Below, in pieces: positions 26,101-38,729 of a DNA stretch of 64,000 bases. Source of the stretch: Embiotoca jacksoni (Eukaryota > Chordata > Actinopteri > Embiotocidae); the NCBI GenBank assembly GCA_022577435.1, contig JAKOON010000007.1, forward strand, positions 4,856,926-4,920,925, in the 5' to 3' direction. The notes beneath the pieces are model-generated. The model made no database searches. It worked only from the letters and a program-made list of their open reading frames with translations, and was not told the DNA's origin. Within the stretch, counting starts at the first letter, position 1, and each line of letters opens with the position of its first letter. The position numbers and the translations under genes are program-made.

Positions 26101-29100
26101 TATGACTATTTCTCTACATTGTGAAACAGTTGAATATCCCCACGGCCTGGGAGCAAAGTTTGAACTTTGCATGACCTTAACAATGATGGTGACATACTTG
26201 TTTTTCATGTTGAGCTATATGCTGCTATGATTGAGCAAGCTAAACAAATGCTGGGGACCATCCTGCCTCTGCCTACAGGCCAATAAATATGCCCAGGCAA
26301 TGATTGACTGTTTCATCAATTGAACCAATCAATGGGCTGCTCCCACTCTTTATGTCACTCAGCCACATGTGGAGAGACTTGAAATATTGTAGTTGCTGCT
26401 GTATGTCACTTTTCTGCTTCGCCTGTGCATCTGATTGCGTTACTTCACGTGCCCGTAAAGTACAGACAGCCCTAATTGACTTGGCACAGAGGCTATAATG
26501 TTGCCTGATATGCGTTGGTATTGTATGTTGATATCCTCATTAGCTCTATCCAGTGCATCACATCAGTAATATGTCAGGCATGTCATGGCAAACTGAGTAT
26601 TCACAACTATCTTTATAGCTTCCACCAACATGGTTAATACACTGCGAGTCAAAACAAAAGTCATGCCTGTGTGGGTTTTTATTAACAATTAACCTCCGAT
26701 TAGCAGCATGGATAGATAGGGTGACCCCCAGAAGTGCTACTGGTTATGTTGACGATGCCTCCTCCATGAACGTGATTACATGAGATGAGCCAGTTTGCTG
26801 TTAAGAGGGACCTCTTGCTGGTGCACTAGCACATTAGGTGACAGAGAGAAGTGTTTAACACATTGGTGTTAGCTGCAATAACAGTGACATAAAAATAAAC
26901 ATGGAAAAGTAACTAAGGTTTCAAATCCTTCCCCTTCCCCCTCCTATTTCCCCTCTCTTTCTCTCACTGTCACACACAGACTTTATTCTGCTGGCGGGTC
27001 TAAGCCTTGCCATTTAACAGCAACAGGGATACGAGAGACACATCTGCTACCTGAACTAGCAGCCGACCTTGAATTGACTTTCTGTGATGAAGACTTATGC
27101 TTGATCCCTGGGCTTTCTGCATTGATACCTTGCAGCTTCCCTTCCTAACTTAAGAACATAGGTAGGAACAGTGGAGACCATATTCATCTTTTTCTGTTGC
27201 TCTCTTCTTTTTTTTTTTTTTTTTCTTTGCGACGGCTTTCCAGAGTACCATGCAGGTGATAAGAACGTACAGCTGTTGCAAAAATATACGTTTTCTACTT
27301 CACTTTTGCACATTTGCTTTAGCTTACAACTTACTTGATAATACGCATAAGTGGAATAAAACTTTCATACCAAATCTTGCAGACTGGATTCTTTCATACA
27401 GGCTGCATGAAAGCATGCATTTTGAGCTATTACTTGAGCTATCTTTTCATTATCCTTTGATTCCATCAGCAAGAAAAAATTATATATATCCCCTTTCGGA
27501 AAGTAAAAATCCACTCTTCAATACTTCTCCTCCTTTCAATTACTTCCAAAGTAGAATTACAGAATAAATATCTATATATATTTCCCTTTCATACTTTACC
27601 TTTTTTCCTCTGTATTTAAACTATATTTTCCCAATTTATTTTACCATTATATCAACTTAAATGACATAGAATGACAAAACCATGTACCTAGTATATGATA
27701 GCACATTTTAAGTTGTATTATTATTATTTGATCCTAAAGGAAATAACTGAGAAATAATGTGAAGTAGCTACAGCTCTGACTTGTAACACTGGCTGAGGTG
27801 CAAATCAAACATTGATGACCTCAACACACCGGGCATTAAAATCCATCCAGGGTGATCAGATCACAAGTGAGGTGGCATTTCGATCATATCTTCTCACTAC
27901 ATTGAGAGGTGGTCTGGGAAGCATATGACCACAATCTTTTAGCAGTGCAAATGTAAATGCCTCCGAGGCCATATTGAAGAATCACCTCCTCAGCTGACAT
28001 TGTCTGAGTAAGCAACAGAAAGACTGAATGCACCTCTTGATGCCATGTTCCTGTGTTCGTATCTGACCCTGTGCTTCTACGTGTTACCGTCACATTACAG
28101 CACTTTTGTTAGTTTTGGATGTTTTTTTTCCTCCACTCAAACAGTCCTTACACCTGAAGAACTCTTCCAGCTCTTCTTTTATTGTGATTCTGGTGAGCAG
28201 ACTCGAAACAAAACAGGCAAACTCATGATTATAAAGCAGCTGATGCTTGTTTCACCAAAGGCTTCTCCAGGTTTAACTTTTTTCTTGCATTTGTCTCATT
28301 TCATTTCTGACACACATTATTCATACAACTGTGTAAGAGCCCCGCCCTCTTGCACATTTCATTTCCAATGAATAATTGAATCTTCTAACCCCAACCTATC
28401 GGGTCCTGAAGGTTCAGGTTGTTAATTACAAACTTTTCCGTAAGTAAAATGCGTCATGCATTTCTAATCGACAGTGCACTACAATGAGGCTCCACTAAGC
28501 ATAGTTATCTTTTCATATTAAATGCCTCTTGTTTGCACTTTTAACCTGTTTATTTACTTGTATATTTTCCTGATGTGAATGTTCATTAGTATATGGAGCG
28601 GGCAAGTGAGATCCGATCACAACTGGTCACTCGAGACATGTGGACAAGCATGATAGTGCACTCATGTACTTGAGCTTGCCACTTGTGATTGCATTACTCA
28701 GGACCTCTCAGAATTAAAGCTGTGATATATAATTGAGTGCCTTAATATAAGCTTATAGCATTGTCTTAGAGAGACCTGTTCTGCTCTTATACTCTACATT
28801 GAGCAGCATTGAAATATTTTGTGAAAAGAAACCTTTGAAATGGTAATTTACAGTGAGGGAAGCAACTCTTGGAACCAGCGGCTCCTCCCACTTCACATCT
28901 CTACATCAGAAGTGCTGTGTGATGAGATTGTTTTTCAAAATATGTTTTTCTATTTTTGTTTCTCAAAACACGTGTACACCTCCGTCCTCACAAACCCGCC
29001 GTTAAGATGGTTTAACACACTAACAATGGTGCGAACTATAATGCACATTTCTGTCCAGCTGTTTCCTGATATTTACACATCACAGAGCAAGTGCAGGCGT

Positions 29101-30582
29101 GAAAACACACATCCTGAGGTGTAGGTAGGAATAAGTGTTAACTGAGAGGACATGTTAGTTGGTGCTACCTCAGCTCAATGGTGACAGCAACACTGTAGGT
29201 TGCCGTCATCAAACCCCCAATCTGCGGCAGATGAGCTTCTTTTTTTTGTAAAAAGGCGGTCTAGCAAGATCTCCAGCTCAGCGGAGCAGATCACGGTGGC
29301 CATAATTGTGATTGAAAACTGGTTATAAAGGTTTCCCTATTGTTTGTAGCGGCAAGTTGAAACAGGATTTAGCAAAATAATAATTTGAGCCATTTGAATG
29401 ACTGACTGCAGTTTTCAAGCACCCCGTGGGCTAATGGGCTCTTGAGGCACGTTTGTGATGGATAGTACAGCAGGGGTCATGGTGCCGCAGGCTGGTTTGA
29501 TGCAGTGGTCATACTCTTAAACCTCTGTGAGCAAGGTCAGGATGCTCCAGCTGAAATATAATTGTATTTGCATGTACTCCATTGACCTGCTCCTACAATT
29601 TGGCACAACAAATCAGATTTGTAATGTTTGATTTATAAAAGTTTCCATATGATGTGACTCTTCATTTTTACGTTATCCATCTGTTTAATGCCCATAGTGA
29701 CAGTTCTTAGAAAATGTGACAATGAGGATATGTTTTCTGTGCCACCTGATCTGAGTCAGTAAAGATAACCCTCCTTCTTGTTTTTTTTTTTTTTCAAATG
29801 ACATTCATTATTGAATGTATTCAGGAACATTGCCGACAATTCTAAATTTCCCGTTCTCCAAAAAAAGATGTATCGTTGGTAACGTATACAAAATAATGAT
29901 GGGAGTGTCTTATTGATATTACTACCTATTGTCCTGCATGTCCTGAACATTGTCCTGTAAAAGACACGTTTATGTCATCCGTGACTTTTTTGTACATGCT
30001 ACAAAATGAGAGAGTACCTAATAAAACAAACAATAATAATTACAATTAGAATTAAAATGTTAGCATTGCCATGGTTTGGATTGTCATGGTTACAAATAAA
30101 GCTTCTGTGCTTTGAAACATGAAGGTCAACCCTAGAAAAAGCCTCAAGGCAATATTTAATTGCATTAATATTACAGAACTTGTGGTGCTTATGTAATGTA
30201 AAAAGTTACAGGGTGTTGATACTACCTCCATGTTAAGGGTTATTTAAGACATCACTGTTCATCCTTCAATTGAACAACATGTTTTGCTGTGTTAGTATTA
30301 CATGTTTAGTTAATGTAGCCTAATTGTAATCCTCCCAAAATGTAATGATAAAAGTTTGAAATCAAGCCTTCCAGTTTGTTGTTTCAGGCTGTACTCTGAA
30401 CCTCAAAAGTATCTGATCCTGCATGATGTATTATCATGGAAAGTTATTACTTGTTGACACCGATCTTCAAAATTTGCCAGTTGAAGGCATTTTGAATTTA
30501 ATCCATATCCATCATGCAATACCATCACGTTCATTTTTTAATGTTTTATAACTCTTTGTACTTCGTCACGTGAAACTGATAC

Positions 30583-30596
30583 GTGTCCTCTAGTGG
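30583..30596 (-). promoter_or_regulatory. CTCF-like motif, minus orientation
   Basis: On the minus strand CCACTAGAGGACAC matches the CTCF core consensus with one mismatch. Its orientation converges with the motif at 20136-20149. Confidence 0.35.
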
Positions 30597-30668
30597 ACTG
30601 ACAGGGGTATTACACGTTTTGGCGTGATACTGGCCTAACCAAGGGGAACAGTATTCAAAAATGTATTG

Positions 30669-30697
30669 GGGTGCCTAAAACCTTTGCACAGTACCGT
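30669..30697 (-). mobile_element. Solo terminal fragment of another Tc1-like element
   Basis: The sequence GTGCCTAAAACCTTTGCACA followed by GTACCGTA reads on the minus strand as TACGGTACTGTGCAAAGG..., close to a terminal repeat tip I recall from fish Tc1-like transposons (TACAGTACTGTGCAAAA type). No partner end or transposase was seen in the neighbouring few kilobases, so it is probably a relic. This rests on recalled similarity, not a search. Confidence 0.45.
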
Positions 30698-30884
30698 ATG
30701 TCTAAGTGTGTATATGCATGCATATTTAGAGGTTTATCAGTAATATTTGTGTTGTGTCAGTAATAATTGTCATTAGGCTTCTTATTATCACTGGTGAGAG
30801 AGAGCCGAACCAGTGGGGTAGGTTACACAGTGCTCTGTTATCACAGGAGTTAGTACTATCAGAGAATGACAGTCACATTCTGCA

Positions 30885-30887
<3 letters not shown>

Positions 30888-30967
<80 letters not shown>
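30888..30967. repeat. (GT)n microsatellite
   Basis: A pure GT run of 80 bp, preceded by TGCATGC. Confidence 0.97.
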
Positions 30968-30970
<3 letters not shown>

Positions 30971-31193
30971 TTGGAAGGAGGTGTTTAAAGGGAGTGTAGG
31001 AATGTGTATACATGAGATAGCTGCAAGGCAGTACGGAATGATAGCTGTGAATAAGGCATTTTCCATTGAAGTGATTAAAATGATTGAGGACAGCAGCAAA
31101 CTCATTCATCTCTGAGCAAGGTGATGAGGGACATTCTGTATGTGTGAGCGTCTGAGAGAAAAGTGCCTCTGTGCATTCATGTATATGTGCGAC

Positions 31194-31204
31194 CGCGCGC
31201 GCGC

Positions 31205-31279
<75 letters not shown>

Positions 31280-31284
31280 CGCGT
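31194..31284. repeat. (CG)7(TG)n alternating tract
   Basis: About 91 bp of unbroken purine-pyrimidine alternation: a CG block at 31194-31207, then GT, then GCGTGCGCGT. Confidence 0.95.
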
Positions 31285-31716
31285 TTAAGTGTCACAGATG
31301 TAGAACAAGTTGTGAAATGGGACTGGCATGGAGGCGGCCTGAGAGATGTGGAGCGATGCCCACAGGAGGGCCATCTCTTTTCACTGTAGATCTGAAAAGA
31401 CAGCCAAATATTTATCACCAGCCAGCCTCCATTCTACATTTTAATTTGACCTTCATCAGAACAAAGAACACAATTCCCCATTGCCAACCTCAGTGTCTGT
31501 TTTTTTAGTTTATTTTATTTTTTATGTTTGCCTTTTTTTTTTTTTTTTTTAAAGTGGTAACCTTAAAAAGAGAAAAAGTGATAGTTGAATGGAAGTTCCT
31601 TGAGGTTTCCATGGATGTGATTAAGCTGGACGTTAATCAGCTTGTCTCCTCTGTTCGGCAGATTCTCTTTAATTACCTCAGTGAGGGGAGAGTGTGGGTA
31701 GTGCAGGTTGTCTTCG

Positions 31717-31717
<1 letters not shown>

Positions 31718-31799
<82 letters not shown>

Positions 31800-31834
31800 T
31801 GCGTGCGTGCGTGCGTGCGTGCGTGTGTGTGTGT
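31718..31834. repeat. (GT)n(GCGT)n compound microsatellite
   Basis: About 117 bp of unbroken alternation: GT repeats to 31795, a GCGC step, (GCGT/GTGC) units, then GT. Confidence 0.95.
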
Positions 31835-34800
31835 TCACCTTCCGGTAACTGATAGGTAGGTTGAGTAGTCATTTTTGGTACTATTAACATTTGTGTTTTA
31901 TCTCTCCTCGATACAAAGGTTAAACCACACCCCGTGCTTTAGATGTAAGTAGAGCCGGCCGCAGTGGCCTTGTTGGCTACACATAACCACTCGTAAGCAC
32001 ATCAAGTGTATTTCTAAACGCACTTAGCATCGGCAGCCTGGTGAAAGTGTTGGTTTGAGATCCACGGGTTCATGTTTCCCTCCTCTTTCTCTCTCTTTCA
32101 CTCTCTCTACCTCTGCCATCAACTGTTCTAATCTCCTGAATGCCATCCACGCTCACTGTTCATCCCCTGCCTTCAGGATTGGTTTCACACAGTGATCCCC
32201 TCGCTGACCAGACAGACGACTCAACAATTAACCTCTAAGGCTGACCTGAAATATCTCAAACCTTCTCCTCTCAGCATCCTTATTGGTCTCTAATAGATTT
32301 CTAACAAGTGGAAAAAAAAGTGGATTGAATTTCACCTATCAAGCCCGTAAACTCTGCGCAGAAACATGGTTCGGTTTGCTGTCTCCTTTTCACCCCTCGT
32401 GCTAAATACCACAGTCATGACGGTTGCACAGGATGTTGCCTGACCTGAATGTATAATAATGTGGCCAGGCTGGTGCCAGTGTGTTAATAATGGCATTCGA
32501 CTTCATGGCATTCTCCCTTGAATTATTCTTCCCCATTTCCATAGTGCTAAAGCCCTCCATTTTGGTTATTGTGCTAATAGCAAAAAAGCACTGCTGGAGC
32601 CTGTTTGACTGAAACTGTACTCCCCATGAAGAAGATTATTTCCTGTTATGTGATGTCACTTTTGCCATTATTCCAGCATATACAGCTGACGCTGCTTCTG
32701 TTCCCTATCTGTCTGGTTATCATGCCAAACAGAGCATTGTATATGCCCTGCTGTGCCGTAGACACAGGTTGGCAATCCACTGATTCATACCTCTCTATTC
32801 TCTTCTCTGAAGCACCCTAAGTAATCTTTCAGTGCACCACTTCAATGTTCGTTTTCCATTTGTATGTTTTGAAAATGCATCTGCCTGCTGTTAGGCCGCA
32901 AGGGTTCGAATCATAGTGCGCGTGTATGTGTGCATGTGCCTATGGTCATTGTGTTGGTGGTTGAGGGGGAGCATGTGCAGATCAGATTGTAACCAGTAAG
33001 GTAATGATTCATAAGACAGCCAGTAGGATTTATCCACTAATAGATCTCTGGGGAGATAACCTAATCCCCCAACAATATCTCCTTATCATATTACAAGTGA
33101 ACTATGTACAGAATGGGCTTTTCTATCCACAAATGAATACTAAGCCTTATACTAAGCTTATTAGATTTGATCTGAAACAGAACAGTATCAAGTATCCTCC
33201 CTGATGTCAGACTGATCAGAGATAATAATCCTTTCTGAGATTAGCTCTAATTTTGCAGTCTACTGATTGCCATGATTTTATATGAAGTAATGTACATTGT
33301 TTTTCAATGCTGAAGTATTTAAAAACTTTCATTACGTAGCTCAAATTGGGTTCATTATAACCAGGGAAGTAGATTCTGTGCTGGAGATTTACTACATACA
33401 GTAGGCAAGTAAATACACTGTGTAATCTGTTCATTGGGGGCTTTTGTCATCCACAGAGATCACAAGAGGGAGCTTGTTAGTGGCAAATGAAAGTCAGACT
33501 TCTTTTCAAGGTGCGGATTGGAGATTAGTAGTAATGCTCATCTCTATCTCTCTGTCTGCTTTCACAGAGATGATATGATTTGCAAAAGATGAGCCGCTCC
33601 TTGCCTTTCCTTCTCGGTTACTCTTTTTCTCTCCCCCTCACCAATCCGTCGCTTCCTTGTGCTCAGTCTCTCATGCTGCACGTCTCCTTTCTTCTCTCTA
33701 TCCCTTCCACTCAGATTAACTAAGCTCTAAAGAGGGTTGCTAACTCTTTTCAGGATTCCAAGAGATTGTATGAGTGAGTAGATATTCTGAACAGAGCAGA
33801 TATTTCTGAAGAGACCCCCAAATGGCTTTGTGTTGCCACACAGACTCCCAGGGCATCCACTCGATTTTTGGAGCCTTTAATCCCCCCTCCCCCCCCATCC
33901 CCCCAGAGGGGCGAGAGATGGCCCGTGTCAGTTCTTAGTGATTCAGATGTTTGCTGTACTTATAGACACTAAAGGGGAAAAAAAAAAAAAAAAGTGATCT
34001 CATTCCAAAATATTTTTTGTTTTGGTCTTTTTTAGTTTATGGTGCTTGAATTTGTCACGAAAAAGTGACTTTAATATGTGATGCCTTTGGTCTAAAAAGT
34101 AATTCATTGCTAACTGAAAGCCTGATAAGTAGTTGCAGGGGTCCAGAGTGACACTTAAACTTACTGTTAATAGTGTTTAACCAACCAAAACATAAAATAT
34201 GCAATGTCCGTTAATCATAATTGATTGCACTGCAGTAATTGTATTGCTAATAAACCCAGTTACAAACAATCATTACATTTGAATGCTCCATCGAAAGGCT
34301 TCTCACCATCCCGTATGAACATTTGTTATGGCTTTAGATCCTTTTGTTCCTTTGATGTCTGCTTTCTCCTCTAAACATTAGTTTATTTAATTGGCACAGT
34401 GCAGTGGGAGGGACCAGACCTTCCCTCGCTGTTCTGTGCTTATCAGGAGTTTATTTATTTATTGTGTTTCTTGATAGTGCAACACTCACACACACATCAC
34501 TAGTCAATAGGGGAAGGGAGATGTCACGGTCAATTTGTTGCTTAATGATATATCAGAGATGAATTAAAGTATTTTCCCCAAACTTTTTTTTTTTTTTTCT
34601 ATCCATCATAATGACAACTTAAAGTAGAGGCACTCGATATCCTTTCAAGCTTTGATGAACCACAGAGATGAAGTGTTGAAGTGCATTTGTATGATTTTTC
34701 TTTGTAACAATTAAACCATTTGTCAAGTGCTTAAATGTTCATAATACAATTTTCATTTAAGACTGCATATATATTATATTATCAAAAAGCACAGAAGACA

Positions 34801-34854
34801 AAAAAAAATAATTTTGAAATACAGGGGCTTTCTGTCCCAACAGCTACTTAAGAG

Positions 34855-35164
34855 CACTGGTCCCCAGCCTGGGACTTGGAGCCCCCTAAGGTGCTGCAAA
34901 ATAAATCTGAGTGAAATCTTTAATGGGTTTTGTGGCAAAAAGTTAACTTTTGATACATCTCATATATTTGTTTTTCCTCATAAAATGCTAGATCATTCCA
35001 TCTTCAAGGCGTCTAAAAATACCAAATTAAACAATTATGCTGAAATTTGTCTTTAGCTGAAGAGCTCTCAGTTTTTACTCATTAGATATATGTATGTGAT
35101 GAGTGATCACAAGTACACTGCTTCATTTTTAGGGTTGCAAGCCAAAAACAGCTGGAAAACACTG
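34855..35164. mobile_element. hAT-like non-autonomous element (MITE) remnant
   Basis: About 310 bp begins CACTGGTCCCCAGCCTGGGA and ends with GGTTGCAAGCC and GCTGGAAAACACTG. The ends are an imperfect inverted repeat (CACTGGTCCCCAGC against CAGTGTTTTCCAGC). Its interior phrases (GCCCCCTAAGGTGCTGCAAA, ATAAATCTGAGTG, TTTAATGGG) resemble a widespread fish repeat with GGTTGGGAACCACTG ends. No long ORF was seen inside, and no clear 8 bp target duplication remains. Confidence 0.6.
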
Positions 35165-37934
35165 GGTCATAGTGGAAGCCTTGAATTCATTCCTAGCATT
35201 TATATAAGAAAGCTGTCATCTTATCTTCTTTATTTGACACAATCAGCAGGAGATCCATGTGTTGCTACCTGCAAGGTCTATCCAGCTGCATTGCATTTTT
35301 GCATAAACAGGTGCTGGGCTTCTTTCCATGTTTATTTACAGAGCACACCAGCATTTCCTATCTGTCTCACCTGCAATAGTCTTTAATTTAGTGCAAAGAA
35401 TATGGGTTTCCTTTGAGATGCAGCTTTGGATTTGTGCCAGCGTCATCTTGTGCTGCTTAATTCCCTGTTTCACATTTTCAGATAATGACAGGATTTTGTA
35501 TTGACTGTCGAAGCTGCTCTTATTTCAGCTCTTGTTTCATTACATGGCGTCGGCATGCGTTCAATAGGTCGCTACACAAGTTTGATTCATGATTGTTCCA
35601 CACTGCTTGTTATTGGTGCAGCATCAAAGCTATACTTGGTAAACACATTTGCATTTTAATGACTGATATAGATTGTTCTCTGGCTCGATAACACCATCAA
35701 CCCGCAACCCACCCCTGCACACATTGCTAAAAGGTGGGCTGCTTGTAGTCTGGTTAAAAAAAACACCTCCACTCAGACAAAGACTCGCACATATCACTGG
35801 GACAATTACAATGCAGATGTGGTGTTCAGGATCATAGAAGACTGCTTCATTTTGAAGTTTTAGGTGACAGTCCTGATATGGTAATTAACAAAATAAGTGG
35901 GTTAATGTGTCCACATCGTGGAATGGTGCAGTTAATGTTAATGGAGAGAGATTGAACAGTTGACAATTTCTCCGAGCACAAATGGATGTCATCAGAGCAG
36001 CAATTAGCCAATGACAGGTGAGCATTGGAGGAGGCAGCTAATTTTTGTGTCCCCAACTCACGTTTTCTTCCCCGCCACCTACAGAGGATGATGCTACCCA
36101 TTAAAGAGAGTTTACCTCTGTGGGCATGTAATCTGATGCAAATTAGAGCAACACACTGCCAAATGACTGCGGTGATAGCGCTATGGAGCTGTTGTAGCAT
36201 GTAACACAGCCAACCTGGATACCTGTAGTGGTGCGATGTGTTTTGTGTGCGACTCAAATGCCTATCTAGATAAATATTCACTGAAAAAGATGATGAACAC
36301 ATTGATCTTACTGACAAGAAATACAGCCCACTACAGCAATGAATGCATGTTACATTTTCAAAGGAGGTGTTCAGGTTTTTTTTCACCAGCAGTAGTATCA
36401 CTGTCAACTGTTTTCCAGTGCCAGGGCCTCTTTAAATATGTGCTTGGAGAACAGTATATCAAAGTTCATTCCTTTAGATGTAAGACAAAAAGACAAGGTA
36501 ATGAGGCTATTTACGCTGCGAAGAACATGCTTTTTATCCCCTTTCTACAGCACTTCCATACATTCCTTTTTCTTCATGTTGTGATAATATAAATTTCTTG
36601 CACTATTTTACAGGAGGCACAATTTATATATCACAGCAGAGATGATGTGAGCAAAAGTTTTCTTCAGAAGGCGAGTCTCTGTTTAGATATTCTACTTGGA
36701 TGTGTGCAAAGCCTCCAGAACCTTTTTTTGCTATGTCACCCATCGACAACCAATCAACCCAATAACAATGATTTTCACAGATAGCGCTATGTTTCTGTAG
36801 AGAAAAGAAAATATAATTGGCTGAAGAAAGTGAAGTTTAAATGGAGGGGTTCTTGTTTCAAAAGCAGAATTGCTTCTTTTTAAATATTTCTGACAGTGTA
36901 GTTGTCACTTCACAATTGCAGACAGGCTGGAGGATGAGAGGAGGGCAGCTGGGGAGGCTCTAATTTATCTGTTTGTCTGTGTTTTCCTCCCCACACTGAA
37001 ATGGGAAGGAGGCTGGAACAGGGCCCAGCTCCACAGGGGAGAATTGTGTTTAGTGGTGGCATTGATTTTATAAAAGGTTGCGCAGTGGGGAGGCTAGGTA
37101 GGCCTGTCAACCTTAGTCCTCAGTAAAGCACGTCACACCGTCAAGCTAATTGTGCCCTCTCTGTAATCCCAAACCCTAAAAAGTATGCAGTATGCAAATA
37201 TATGCCTGGGTATTCCCCCCCCTCATAAATGCATGACTACTATCTTTTCACGTGAAAAATCTGACTTGTATTTAACTAAAGGTTGTTTGTCAGTTCCACG
37301 ATCACAGTGATTAATGCAAATTCAGCCAATCTCTGCAATATTTGCAAGCGCTTGCAATTTTTACAAATTTCCTGGATTTGTCCACACTATTCAATAGGAG
37401 CTCTACTGAAGTCATTACTGCACAAAGTAAGCCTTTCCAAACAAAACCTGCTTTATCAACAAAAATAACAAATTATTTACAGTGACAGAGTTTACGAGAA
37501 ATATGGTGTTATCATTAAAAGTCTCTCACTTTGCTGCTCCAGTCTGATCATACAGCATGTGTTAAATTACATGAGTTTTATACTGCTTTAAACTTGAAAG
37601 AGAAGCTTTAATTTAATTAAATTTAATTATTGTTGAATTAATTATGTTATTTTTTATATCAGATGTAGCCTGTGTATTCGATATTGCTGTCACAAAGTGT
37701 CTGTTTTGTAAAGCTTCATCAATTTTATGAGTCAGAATTATTTGTTGTTACTTTAAGCCCATGGTTCTAAGTTCATCAAATAAAACAAAATAAAAAGATG
37801 AGAACTACAGTATTTACATCTATTTCTGTGATGTACAGTATGCTTCTTATCATAGGCAGTGATTACATGCGATTCTTCCTTTATTAGGTTGTCGTGAAAA
37901 TATACAGATGGGGTCACAGAGAGAATTTAATGAG

Positions 37935-38025
37935 GACTACTTTTGCGTGCCCTCGCAATATAAATCGCATTGCGTTCAGAGCGCACAGAAGAAGAAAAGT
38001 ATTGCGAGGGAACGCAAAAGTAGTC
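37935..38025. repeat. Palindromic element with 26 bp arms
   Basis: The left arm, 37935-37960, starts GACTACTTTTGCGTGCCCTC. The right arm, 38000-38025, is TATTGCGAGGGAACGCAAAA followed by GTAGTC. They are reverse complements with one mismatch (25 of 26), around a 39 nt spacer. Such TTTTGCGTTCCCTCGCAATA blocks recur in fish genomes as far as I recall, so this is likely the core of a short inverted-repeat element rather than a coding region, although an open frame of 150 codons (37908-38360) crosses it. Confidence 0.8.
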
Positions 38026-38651
38026 TTGAAAAAATCCTTCTCCGTGGCCCTTTGGGGGCTCCGAAAAAAGTTCCTGCAATTTTACAGCAAAATAAATTGC
38101 ACAAAACTCTGCAAATTGCATCACAATGTTTGAAAAAAGCCACAGCAAAATCAAGCGTTTTTTTATCCATAAAAAAAACAAGGAAATCCAGGAGGGACTG
38201 TTTGTGGTCCAAAAACATTCTTCTCTTTGTCGAAAGTTCTTTCTTTAGGATATTAAATTCTGCTTTCAGGTGGGCACTGCTCAGTTACATGATTTTTTTT
38301 CCAAATTTTTCTCCTCCCAGCACCACTCAGCAGTGGTTCGCAATTATGTACACACAATGAAGGTAAGAGTTGAGGAAGCGTCTCAAAAAGTACATGCGAC
38401 CGAGCGAAAGAGGGATTGACAGTTTTGCATACTTTCTTTGACAGCCTGTCTTGCGCGAATGTTGCCCATTACAGTCTTCATTTTGAAAACTGTTCAATAG
38501 TGGAAGGACAGAAGAAGTAATGGGCAGGAGCAGCCGGAGTGAAATATGAGCGGGTCAGAGAGATAAAGACAAGAAGGGAGAGGAGAGACTTGGTAGGAAG
38601 GAGATGAACTGGCAATGAAGGTTCTTTTATTTTATTGTTTTACTGGTTGGA

Positions 38652-38653
<2 letters not shown>

Positions 38654-38726
<73 letters not shown>
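38654..38726. repeat. (AC)n microsatellite
   Basis: A pure AC run of 73 bp. Confidence 0.97.

Positions 38727-38729
<3 letters not shown>

Noticed and set aside
30873..31418. 181-codon minus-strand open frame
   Set aside because: Most of it is His-Thr translation of two GT/CA microsatellites; no conserved sequence lies between them.
32895..32925. Second tRNA B-box-like sequence (GGGTTCGAATC)
   Set aside because: The stem does not pair and no cloverleaf can be built around it.
35847..36407. 186-codon minus-strand open frame
   Set aside because: No known domain, no splice-compatible neighbours, and Cys/Ser/Leu-rich composition typical of reverse readings of noncoding DNA. Retained only as part of the intron.
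37908..38360. 150-codon open frame on + strand
   Set aside because: It runs through the palindromic repeat and A/G-rich text, has no recognisable domain, and has competing open frames on the other strand across the same DNA, so it is more likely a chance reading of a repeat.
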